From: Hyphomicrobiales bacterium
Lineage (GTDB): Bacteria > Pseudomonadota > Alphaproteobacteria > Rhizobiales > Beijerinckiaceae
DNA: 6,432 bases
Direction of reading: 5' to 3'
NCBI GenBank assembly: GCA_028290085.1
Contig: JAQGKN010000210.1
Location: forward strand, 1 to 6,432
Positions 1 through 6,302 of this stretch are shown here, piece after piece. A program made the translations under genes and the position numbers. The notes below the pieces were generated by a model, which was given only the letters and a program-made list of their open reading frames with translations, did not search any database and was not told the origin of the DNA. Position 1 is the first letter of the stretch. The number at the start of each line of letters is the position of its first letter.

Positions 1-259
1 GCCTATTGATGGAATGCCGCGGGAGGGCCGAGACAATTGCGATCACACATTTTGCGGCCTCCGGCTCTCCCGTGTCAGCGACGGCATCGGAGCATTGTTA
101 TTCGCTGCAAACTCCGGGAAACTGTACGCAACGTGACTGCCTCTCCGTTTCAGCTCTGGCCGGGGTCTTGCAACAGACCCGGCAAAACGGCGATCAACGT
201 CACCCAACGCGTAACGCAACCCAGCTCGTCCGTAACGACAGCCCGAGAGGACACACTCC
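1..259. other. gene-free leader region upstream of the binding-protein operon
   Basis: I see no convincing coding region in these 259 bases. The short open frames on both strands have no ribosome-binding site, no recognisable product and overlap one another. The stretch probably carries the promoter and any operator of the operon starting at 260, but no pair of -35/-10 hexamers stands out enough to call. The only clear signal is the purine-rich GAGAGGA at 245-251, eight bases before the ATG at 260. No regulator gene is divergently encoded here. Confidence 0.55.
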
Positions 260-1225
260 ATGTCAATGAAACCTGCTCGCCTTCTTGGGGCACTCGCCAT
301 CGCGTCCGCCCTCACCGGCACTGCCCTGCCTGCCATGGCACAAACCAAGGTCGTCGCTGGCGTCGCCGCCTTCAACGAAGCCCTCCTTCCGGTCTACACG
401 GCCAAGGAAAAGGGCTATTTCGCCGCCGCCGGCATTGATGTCGAAATGGTCGACTTCAAGGGCGGCGGCCCCGCCGTCCAGGCCCTTGCAGGCGGCAGCA
501 TCGACGTCTGCTTCTGCGCCGCCGACCATGTCATTCGCCTGCGCGCACGCAAACAGCCAGCACTCGTGCTCGTGGGCCTCGATACGTTCCACTCTTATGC
601 GCTCGTCGCCAAGGGCAGCTCGCCCTATACCGATCTCAAGAGCCTGAAGGGCAAGGCCGTCGGCATCACCTCGCCGGGCAGCCTCACCGACAACACGATC
701 CGCTACTCGATAAAAGAACTCGGCCTCAACCCTGACCGTGATTTCGAGATCACCGGCGCGGGCGGCGGCTCGAGCATGCAGGCAGCCATCGACACCGACC
801 GGATCGCGGCGGGCATGGTCATCCTGACCGACATGGCGAACATGTTCCAGAAACAGGGCGCCTACAAAATCGTGCAGGATTATCGCTCGTTGCCCTATCC
901 GTCCTTCGCGGCAATCTCGCTCGAAAGCTTCGTGAAGACGAAGCCCGTCGTGGCGAAAGCTTTTGCCCGCTCGGTGGCCAAGGCCATGGACGATCTGCAG
1001 AAGGATCCGGAACTGGCCAAGACCGTCCTCGCCAAGATGTTCCCGGCCTTCACGCCTGAATTGCTCGCGCAGGTTTCCAAAAGTGCTGTCGAGCGCGCCC
1101 CCAAGGGCGGCATGGTCAGTGCGGAATCCATCGACAATCTGAACAAGATTGTGCTGGCGACCGACGACACGCTGAAGCCCGTCACCCTGCAGGAAGCCTT
1201 CGACCCGTCCGTCCTGAAGGATTGA
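260..1225 (+). CDS. ABC transporter periplasmic solute-binding protein, NMT1/THI5/SsuA-like
   Basis: This 321-residue protein is probably the periplasmic binding component of an ABC importer for a small organic solute. Residues 1-27 form a typical Sec signal peptide: basic start (K4, R7), hydrophobic core, and an AMA cleavage site before Q28. The mature part has the fold signatures of NMT1/THI5/SsuA-like proteins. These are the 'KGYF..AGIDVE' segment around residues 51-62, 'LAGGSIDV' near 76-83, and the start of the second half, 'LKGKAVGIT.PGS', near 129-141. Its length is normal for the family. The ATG at 260 is preferred over the in-frame ATG at 266 because GAGAGGA at 245-251 is eight bases upstream of it. 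No permease or ATPase gene is in the window, so they must lie elsewhere or be shared. The ligand cannot be read from sequence. The adjoining Mo hydroxylase suggests it carries that enzyme's substrate or a precursor (inference). SsuA/TauA-type annotation would be over-specific. Confidence 0.88.
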   Translation: MSMKPARLLGALAIASALTGTALPAMAQTKVVAGVAAFNEALLPVYTAKEKGYFAAAGIDVEMVDFKGGGPAVQALAGGSIDVCFCAADHVIRLRARKQPALVLVGLDTFHSYALVAKGSSPYTDLKSLKGKAVGITSPGSLTDNTIRYSIKELGLNPDRDFEITGAGGGSSMQAAIDTDRIAAGMVILTDMANMFQKQGAYKIVQDYRSLPYPSFAAISLESFVKTKPVVAKAFARSVAKAMDDLQKDPELAKTVLAKMFPAFTPELLAQVSKSAVERAPKGGMVSAESIDNLNKIVLATDDTLKPVTLQEAFDPSVLKD

Positions 1226-1283
1226 TCGAGACAACGGCGCGCGGGCACAATCGCTCGCGGGCCATTGCAGGCGAAGGAACGAA

Positions 1284-3647
1284 ATGACCGAGTTGCCCAA
1301 GACACAGGCCGATCCGCATCTGCGCTGGATCGGCCGCAACGCCCCGCGCGTCGAGGATGACGTCTTGCTGCGCGGCGGCGCCACCTTTCTCGACGACATC
1401 GCCATGCCCGAGGCACTGGAAGCGACCTTCGTGCGCGCGCCCGTGGCACATGGCCTTATTCGCGGCATGAGGCTTGAGGCAGCGCGCGCACTCCCCGGCG
1501 TAAACGCCGTGCTCGCTTTCGCCGATCTGCGCGCTGTACTCACGACCGACCGCATTCCGCTTGCCCTTCCCGCAGGCGGCTTGCGCTTCGATGTCGATCC
1601 GCCCTGCCTTGCCATCGGCGAGGTCTGCTACGTCGGCGAGCCCGTCGTGCTTATCGTCGCCAACTCGCGGCGCATCGCGGAAGACGCGGCGGCTCTGGTG
1701 GAACTCGACATAGAGCCCCTGCCCGCTGTCGTCGATCCCGTCGCGGGCCTGGAGCCCGGCTCGCCGAAAGCACGGCTCGACACGCCGGACAATCTCGTCG
1801 CCCGCACCAAGGTCGATTACGGCGACATCGCAGCGGCCTTCGAGGGCCCCGCCCATCTCGTGCGCGAGACATTCCGTCTCAACAAAGGCGGCGGACATCC
1901 CATGGAGCCGCGTGGTGTGCTCGCGCGCTACGATGCGCTCGAAGACCGCCTCACCATCTGGGACTCGACCCAGATGCCCCATCGGGCCAAGGCGATGCTC
2001 GTCGCGTCACTCGGCCTGTCGGAACATCAGGTCCGCGTCGTCACACCCGATGTCGGCGGCGGCTTTGGCACCAAGGCCGTGTTCCATCCAGAAGAACTTG
2101 CGATCCCCGCGGCAGCGATGCTGCTGCAGCGCCCGATCAAATGGGTCGAAGATCGCTTCGAGAGTTTCACCGCCAGCATCGGCGAGCGCGATCAGGTCTG
2201 GACGGTAGAGGCCGCCTTCGAAACCGACGGCCGCCTGCGCGGCATTCGCGGGCACCTTCGTTACGACCACGGCGCCGCCACGCCTTATGGCATTGCGCTG
2301 CCGTTCAATGCGGCGACCAATCTGATCGGGCCTTATGTCCTGCCCGCCTATCGCATGGACATCGACCTTTGCCTGACCAACAAGACGCCCGCAGCGCCGA
2401 CGCGCGGCGCGGGCCGCCCGCAGGGTACTTTCGTCATGGAGCGGCTGCTCGATCGCGCAGCAGCGGGACTGAACATCGCACGCGATGAAATCCGCCGCCG
2501 CAACATGATCGTGCCAGCGCAAATGCCCTACACGATCCCCGTCAAGCAGCGCGACGGCAGCATGATGGTCTATGACAGCGGCGATTATCCGCAGTGCCAG
2601 AGCAAGGCGCTCGACGTTGCGGGCTGGCAGGATTTCCCGGAGCGTCAGGCCAAAGCGCGCGCAGAGGGACACTATATCGGCCTCGGCCTCGCCAATTACG
2701 TCGAGGCGACGGGGCGCGGACCCTTCGAGAGCGTCGGCATCAGCATCGGCCCCTCGGGCAAGGTCGTCGTGTCGAGCGGCGCGACGGCGCAGGGACAGGG
2801 CGTGAAGACCATGCTCGCCCAGGTCGTGGCCGACGTGCTCGGTCTTGAGCCCGCCAGCATCCACGTCGTGGTCGGCGACACCTCCGCCACCGCCTCAGGA
2901 CTAGGCGCTTATGCGAGCCGTCAGGCCGTAACGGCCGGCAACGCCGCCTTCGCAGCCGCGACCATGCTCGTCGACAAAGCGCGCAAAGCCGCCGCCGAAT
3001 TGCTTGAAGCAGCCGAAGCCGATGTCGAAATCCACAACGGCATGTTGCAGGTAAAGGGCGTGCCAGGGCATGGCCGCAGTCTCCAGCAGATCGCGCGCGC
3101 CTTGGCGGGCACTCCGGGCTTTGCTTTGCCCGGCAATCTGCCCCCCGGCCTCTCGGCTGCCAGCGATTTCATGACCTCGGGCCTGAGCTACACCAACGGC
3201 TGTCACCTCGCCGAAGTCGAGGTCGATCCCGAAACCGGCGGCGTGAAACTCAACCGCTATGTCGTGGTCCACGATTGCGGACGCATGATCAACCCGATGA
3301 TGGTCGAGGGCCAGATTCTCGGTGGCGTGGTGCACGGCATCGGCATGACGCTGTTCGAATGGATGCGCTACGACGCGGAAGGTCAGCCGCTCACAGTCAC
3401 CTTCGCGGATTATCTGTTGCCCACGTCCGACGTGGTGCCGCGTGTCGAAATCTACCATCTGGAATCGCCGACGCCGCTCAATCCACTCGGCGTCAAGGGG
3501 GCGGCGGAAAGTGGCACCATCGGCGCGCCCTCCGCCATCGTCTCGGGCATCGAGGATGCCTTGCGGCATCTGAATGTCCGCATCGACACGCTGCCTCTGA
3601 CGCCGCCGCAATTGCGCCGCCTCGTCCGCGCGGGAGCACGAACTTGA
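1284..3647 (+). CDS. Mo hydroxylase large (molybdopterin-binding) subunit, xanthine dehydrogenase / form II CoxL-like family
   Basis: This 787-residue protein is the catalytic, Mo-cofactor-binding subunit of a cytoplasmic molybdenum hydroxylase; it has no signal peptide. The N-terminal 'IGRNAPRVEDD..LLRG' motif and an a/b hammerhead domain (about residues 25-155) precede the two Mo-cofactor domains. Visible family motifs are PMEPRG (206-211), GGGFGTK (258-264), the active-site loop TRGAGRPQ (373-380), QGQGVKT (503-509) and KGAAESGTIGAP, with the probable catalytic base at E742. True CO dehydrogenases have a cysteine-containing AYRCSFR loop, which is absent, so CO oxidation is not supported. 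The usual form II loop is AYRGAGR; here threonine stands where tyrosine is common. The substrate is unknown; purines, N-heterocycles, aldehydes and aromatic acids are all possible for the family. The start is supported by GAAGGA at 1273-1278, five bases before ATG. A gap of 58 bases separates it from the binding-protein gene, and it overlaps the next gene at TTGA. Confidence 0.95.
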   Translation: MTELPKTQADPHLRWIGRNAPRVEDDVLLRGGATFLDDIAMPEALEATFVRAPVAHGLIRGMRLEAARALPGVNAVLAFADLRAVLTTDRIPLALPAGGLRFDVDPPCLAIGEVCYVGEPVVLIVANSRRIAEDAAALVELDIEPLPAVVDPVAGLEPGSPKARLDTPDNLVARTKVDYGDIAAAFEGPAHLVRETFRLNKGGGHPMEPRGVLARYDALEDRLTIWDSTQMPHRAKAMLVASLGLSEHQVRVVTPDVGGGFGTKAVFHPEELAIPAAAMLLQRPIKWVEDRFESFTASIGERDQVWTVEAAFETDGRLRGIRGHLRYDHGAATPYGIALPFNAATNLIGPYVLPAYRMDIDLCLTNKTPAAPTRGAGRPQGTFVMERLLDRAAAGLNIARDEIRRRNMIVPAQMPYTIPVKQRDGSMMVYDSGDYPQCQSKALDVAGWQDFPERQAKARAEGHYIGLGLANYVEATGRGPFESVGISIGPSGKVVVSSGATAQGQGVKTMLAQVVADVLGLEPASIHVVVGDTSATASGLGAYASRQAVTAGNAAFAAATMLVDKARKAAAELLEAAEADVEIHNGMLQVKGVPGHGRSLQQIARALAGTPGFALPGNLPPGLSAASDFMTSGLSYTNGCHLAEVEVDPETGGVKLNRYVVVHDCGRMINPMMVEGQILGGVVHGIGMTLFEWMRYDAEGQPLTVTFADYLLPTSDVVPRVEIYHLESPTPLNPLGVKGAAESGTIGAPSAIVSGIEDALRHLNVRIDTLPLTPPQLRRLVRAGART
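3632..3636 (+). promoter_or_regulatory. ribosome-binding site deciding a TTG start
   Basis: GGGAG lies seven bases before the TTG at 3644-3646, inside the last codons of the large-subunit gene. It supports the unusual TTG start of the FAD subunit and a coupled stop/start arrangement in which TTG and TGA share two bases. Confidence 0.6.
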
Positions 3648-4519
3648 AGGCGCCCGCATTTCGCTACCACGCCCCGCGCAGCATCGCGGAGGCTGTGGCA
3701 CTCATGAGCACGTTGGAGAACGCGCGCGTTCTCGCAGGCGGCCAATCGCTCATGCCCATGATGAACCTGCGTGTCGCCGGGCCCGATCACCTCGTCGATC
3801 TCGGCCGCATTGCGGAACTCAACGGCATTGCCGAAGACGAACACGGCCTGCGCATCGGTGCCATGACGAGCCAGCGCGCGATTGAAAAGTCACTGCTCGT
3901 GGCCACCATCTGTCCGCTTCTCGCTGAAGCCATCGCCCATGTCGGCCATCAGCAGACACGCAATCGCGGCACGATCGGCGGCAGCCTGTGCCATCTCGAT
4001 CCCGGCGCGGAATTACCCGTGGTGGCCGCCGCGCTCGACATCATGCTCACCGCCGCCGGACCAACAGGATCGCGCGAGATCGCCTTCCGCGATTTCCCCG
4101 CGGATTACCTGACATCCAGCCTGGAGCCCGAAGAAATCCTCACGCACATCCATGTGCCGCGCCAGCCGCCGCGCTCGGGTTCGGCATTCCTCGAATTCAA
4201 CCGGCGCCCCGCCGATTTCGCCATTCTTTCCGTGGCCACCACGCTCACACTAGATGAGGCCGGGCGCATCGCGCGCGTGGCCATCGCCGTGGGCGGTGCC
4301 TCCTACAGGCCGATGCGGCTCGATGCAGCCGAAGCGGCTCTCACGGGGCAACTACCCAATGCAGAAGCCCTCGCGGATGCGGCAGCCATTGCGGGCACGC
4401 TGCCCTGCGATGGCGACGATCTCTACCCCGCAGATTACAAGCAGGATCTCTGCGCCGTGCTCGTCAGGCGCACTCTCACCATTGCGGCCTCGCGGGCGCA
4501 GGAGAACGCTCATGTTTGA
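3644..4519 (+). CDS. Mo hydroxylase FAD-binding (medium, CoxM-like) subunit, TTG start
   Basis: This 291-residue protein is the flavin subunit, which passes electrons from the iron-sulfur subunit to the final acceptor. Starting at TTG gives the N-terminus MKAPAFRYHAPRS, the usual beginning of this family ('..F.Y..P.S..EA..L'). The two FAD-binding motifs are AGGQSL (31-36), followed by MPMMNLR, and RNRGTIGGSL (106-115) followed by HLDPGAELP. An FAD_binding_5 domain spans roughly 1-170 and a CO_deh_flav_C-type domain about 180-285. The open frame runs upstream to 3275, but that part lies within the large-subunit gene and is not flavoprotein-like. No ATG occurs near the family N-terminus; the first is M21, too late. 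GGGAG at 3632-3636 supports the TTG. The gene overlaps the large-subunit gene by four bases and the 2Fe-2S gene by eight. Confidence 0.93.
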   Translation: MKAPAFRYHAPRSIAEAVALMSTLENARVLAGGQSLMPMMNLRVAGPDHLVDLGRIAELNGIAEDEHGLRIGAMTSQRAIEKSLLVATICPLLAEAIAHVGHQQTRNRGTIGGSLCHLDPGAELPVVAAALDIMLTAAGPTGSREIAFRDFPADYLTSSLEPEEILTHIHVPRQPPRSGSAFLEFNRRPADFAILSVATTLTLDEAGRIARVAIAVGGASYRPMRLDAAEAALTGQLPNAEALADAAAIAGTLPCDGDDLYPADYKQDLCAVLVRRTLTIAASRAQENAHV

Positions 4520-4997
4520 CGCGCATGACATCACACTCACCGTCAACGGCAAGCCTGTGCGCGCGAGCGTGGACGCACGCATGAATCTCGCCGATTTCCT
4601 GCGCAAGGATCTCAAGCTCACCGGCACGCATGTCGGCTGCGAACACGGTGTTTGCGGCGCCTGCACCGTGCTCGTCGATGGCGCCAGCGTCCGCTCCTGC
4701 CTGATGCTCGCCGTACAAGCCGATGGACGCAGCATCGAGACGATCGAGGGCGTGGCGGGTGCGGGCGAGCTGCATCCCATTCAGGCCGCGCTTGCGCGCC
4801 ACCATGGTCTGCAATGCGGCTATTGCACGCCCGGCGTCATCATGACCTTGCGCGAACTCGACCACGACCGCGCGGGGGGTACACTGAGCGAGGACGACAT
4901 TCGCGCCGCGCTCTCCGGCAATCTCTGCCGCTGTACCGGCTATCAGGGCATGGTGGACGCTGCGCTCGAATTGTTCGGTCCGGCAGCCGCGCCGTAG
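4512..4997 (+). CDS. Mo hydroxylase 2Fe-2S (small, CoxS-like) subunit
   Basis: This 161-residue protein carries the two [2Fe-2S] clusters that link the Mo site to FAD. The N-terminal plant-ferredoxin-type cluster is bound by C43, C48, C51 (CEHGVCGAC) and C63. The C-terminal four-helix domain has C102 and C105 (QCGYCTPG) and C139 and C141 (LCRCTGY). All eight cysteines are present, so the subunit looks functional, and its length is typical. The ATG at 4512 has AGGAG at 4500-4504, seven bases upstream. The much longer open frame beginning at 4254 is an artefact of overlap with the FAD gene. The order large-FAD-2Fe-2S differs from the medium-small-large order of classical cox/cut operons. No chaperone or Mo-cofactor gene follows on this strand; the next gene is convergent. 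Confidence 0.96.
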   Translation: MFDAHDITLTVNGKPVRASVDARMNLADFLRKDLKLTGTHVGCEHGVCGACTVLVDGASVRSCLMLAVQADGRSIETIEGVAGAGELHPIQAALARHHGLQCGYCTPGVIMTLRELDHDRAGGTLSEDDIRAALSGNLCRCTGYQGMVDAALELFGPAAAP

Positions 4998-5014
4998 GAC
5001 AGCGGTCGCTGTCC
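4997..5014. terminator. hairpin at the operon end, possible weak or rho-dependent terminator
   Basis: GGACAGC (4997-5003) and GCTGTCC (5008-5014) form a perfect seven-base stem with loop GGTC, beginning on the last base of the 2Fe-2S subunit's stop codon. No T-tract follows on either strand, so it is not a standard rho-independent terminator. Its place in the 54-base gap between two convergent genes suggests transcript-end formation or 3'-end protection. Confidence 0.35.
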
Positions 5015-5051
5015 TGCCCGTTGAAGGAGACGGCTCGCGCGGGGACGCGTC

Positions 5052-5630
5052 TTACAACCATTTGGGCACGTTGACGCGCTCGAACGACCGCAGGCCCGCG
5101 ACCAGCGACTCCGGATCGCCATCCACGACGATGCTCGCCCGATGCGCGGCGGGCAGAAAGCGTTGCTCGATCATGTGGTCGATAAAGCCTATAAACGGCT
5201 GATAATACCCCGCAACGTCGAACAGGCCCGCCGGCTTGTCGATATCGCCGAGCTGGTTCAACGTCCAGACTTCCATGAACTCTTCAAGCGTGCCTATGCC
5301 GCCCGGTAGAGCGATGAACCCATCCGCCTCCTCCGCCATGCGGGCCTTGCGAAGCCGCATGCCCTCAACAATCTCGTGGCGCGTCAAGGAAGGATGCAGA
5401 TGGCCCTGGTCCGCGAGGCGCTTGGTGATGACGCCGTGAACGGAGCCCCCGGCCGCGAGTGCCGCATCGGCAAGCACGCCCATCAGGCCCTTGTGCGTAC
5501 CGCCGTAGACGAGTGTGATGCCAGCCTTGCCGAGTACCGTCCCGAGCGCTCGCGCGGCATCGACATAGGTCTCGCCGAGACCGGTGTTGGAGCCGCAATA
5601 GACGGCAATGGAGGAGAGTGCGCGCGACAT
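5052..5630 (-). CDS. LOG / TIGR00730-family Rossmann-fold protein (probable nucleoside 5'-monophosphate phosphoribohydrolase)
   Basis: This 192-residue protein belongs to the LOG ('lonely guy') family, whose studied members release free base (including cytokinin) and ribose 5-phosphate from nucleoside 5'-monophosphates. Visible signatures are the N-terminal 'VYCGSNTG' (10-17), 'VYGGTHKGLMG' (41-51), the MRLRKARM segment (91-98) and the family hallmark PGGIGTLEE (109-117), which holds catalytic and phosphate-binding residues. The second motif is usually GGGxxGLMG; here T45 replaces the third glycine. Length matches the family. The ATG at 5630 is the natural start because the conserved strand begins eight residues in. 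No Shine-Dalgarno sequence is evident ahead of it, only a five-base hairpin (GGCTT/AAGCC, 5641-5655). Older records call such proteins 'lysine decarboxylase-like', which is misleading. It is convergent with the Mo-hydroxylase operon and probably unrelated to it. Confidence 0.92.
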   Translation of the reverse strand: MSRALSSIAVYCGSNTGLGETYVDAARALGTVLGKAGITLVYGGTHKGLMGVLADAALAAGGSVHGVITKRLADQGHLHPSLTRHEIVEGMRLRKARMAEEADGFIALPGGIGTLEEFMEVWTLNQLGDIDKPAGLFDVAGYYQPFIGFIDHMIEQRFLPAAHRASIVVDGDPESLVAGLRSFERVNVPKWL

Positions 5631-5659
5631 CTGTGAACCGGGCTTGAGAGAAGCCTGCC

Positions 5660-5689
5660 TATGTAGCAGCCGATTCGCGAGCCTGTCCC
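5660..5689 (-). promoter_or_regulatory. weak candidate promoter for the LOG-family gene
   Basis: Read on the minus strand, GGGACA (5684-5689) and TACATA (5660-5665) are spaced by 18 bases and would start transcription shortly before the ATG at 5630. The match to consensus is partial (GACA of the -35, three positions of the -10). The main argument is position: the terminator at 5699-5727 should stop upstream transcription, so the gene needs its own promoter in the 68 bases between. Confidence 0.2.
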
Positions 5690-5692
5690 CCT

Positions 5693-5711
5693 TGCATGAA
5701 AAAGAGCCCGG
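5693..5711 (+). repeat. short imperfect direct repeat flanking the AT-rich segment (partner 6311-6327)
   Basis: TGCATGAAAAAGAGCCCGG here and TGCTGAAAAAGGCCCGG at 6311-6327 are identical apart from two single-base insertions, in the same orientation, about 600 bases apart on either side of the AT-richer ORF. The left copy forms part of a terminator and the right copy part of a putative insertion-sequence end, so chance similarity is quite possible. Confidence 0.3.
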
Positions 5712-5727
5712 CGTCGCGGCCGGGCTC
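5699..5727 (-). terminator. rho-independent terminator for minus-strand transcription
   Basis: GAGCCCGGC (5704-5712) and GCCGGGCTC (5719-5727) form a perfect nine-base, mostly G:C stem with a six-base loop. On the minus strand it is followed directly by TTTTT (complement of 5699-5703). This is a textbook intrinsic terminator for transcripts arriving from the right, such as one from the ORF at 5766-6302. It insulates the LOG-family gene. On the plus strand there is no T-tract. Confidence 0.8.
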
Positions 5728-5765
5728 CGAGCAGTTTGGACAAACTCGAGCTAGCGAATCCCGAG

Positions 5766-6302
5766 TTAGGCTAGATTATAAGCAAGCATCATTGCGCCTG
5801 ATACCATCGCCAAAGCAGGATTGACCATCTTATGGAATTTATTGTTGAATTTCATCCAGGAGGAAAAGAACGTATAAGAACCTGCGGCCAAATCATTAAA
5901 AAATCCGACGGCAGACACTACGGCCTTTGTCTTGTTATCTTCAGACTTAATGTAATTGACCATGTGAGTCAGAGATCTTCCATAGGCGTTTGCTCCAAAG
6001 AAAAACTTTAGAAATTTTGCAGCAAATGTGTGAGTCTCACTGTCCGCAGCCACTGTCTGACGGAATTTCACAGTTGCAGCGGCGCCAAGTGTCGACTGCG
6101 TGACAATTACAAAAAATTCAAGGAGATCTTTGCGCTTCTCCGCAGCAGTGCCGTTTGGATGTTGAGAAGCGAATAAGGCCGCCGCAGCCATGCCGTTCGC
6201 TGTAAGGGCGGACGTTCCAAATAGGTTGGCAGCGGCCAAGACTCCGTCTGGAGTTTTAGTAGACCAAATCCTCGATGCTATCACTTCGGCAGTTTCAAGC
6301 AT
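5766..6302 (-). CDS. unrecognised protein with hydrophobic segments, possibly 5'-truncated by an insertion sequence
   Basis: I do not recognise this 178-residue product. It has hydrophobic, alanine-rich stretches near residues 20-46 and 61-80 and at the C-terminus ('MVNPALAMVSGAMMLAYNLA', the last 20 residues), separated by lysine- and phenylalanine-rich polar parts ('KFLKFFFG', 'SSWMKFNNKFHK'). It could be membrane-associated or the C-terminal part of a larger protein. The DNA is about 46% G+C over 5821-6300, far below the neighbouring operon, which suggests horizontal acquisition. The ATG at 6302 has no Shine-Dalgarno sequence and abuts a putative insertion-sequence end. The frame stays open only 13 codons further up, to a stop at 6342-6344, through sequence that would encode that end (AFFSSLL). 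The original start may therefore have been lost. An intrinsic terminator follows at 5699-5727. That a long frame survives in this composition suggests real coding; whether it is expressed is unclear. Confidence 0.5.
   Translation of the reverse strand: MLETAEVIASRIWSTKTPDGVLAAANLFGTSALTANGMAAAALFASQHPNGTAAEKRKDLLEFFVIVTQSTLGAAATVKFRQTVAADSETHTFAAKFLKFFFGANAYGRSLTHMVNYIKSEDNKTKAVVSAVGFFNDLAAGSYTFFSSWMKFNNKFHKMVNPALAMVSGAMMLAYNLA

Noticed and set aside
6..438. Short plus-strand frames in the leader region (6-269, 37-438)
   Set aside because: They have no ribosome-binding site and no family features, and they overlap the well-supported start at 260.
263..1615. Long minus-strand open frame (450 codons) opposite the binding-protein gene
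   Set aside because: It is antisense to a well-supported gene and to the start of the large subunit. Its translation is rich in Arg, Gly, Asp and His without motifs, as expected of shadow frames in high-GC DNA.
3275..3643. N-terminal extension of the FAD subunit frame
   Set aside because: It overlaps the conserved C-terminal domain of the large subunit, and the extra residues do not resemble a flavoprotein. The family N-terminus begins exactly at the TTG at 3644.
1182..3701. Further long minus-strand frames (1182-1982, 2007-2864, 2901-3701)
   Set aside because: All lie opposite the motif-complete large-subunit gene and have no recognisable product or ribosome-binding site.
4254..4511. N-terminal extension of the 2Fe-2S subunit frame
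   Set aside because: It lies inside the FAD subunit gene and is unrelated to ferredoxin-like subunits. The ATG at 4512 has a good ribosome-binding site and gives the normal length.
1284..4997. Annotation as carbon monoxide dehydrogenase (coxLMS)
   Set aside because: The large subunit lacks the Cys-containing AYRCSFR loop required for the Mo-Cu CO-oxidising site.
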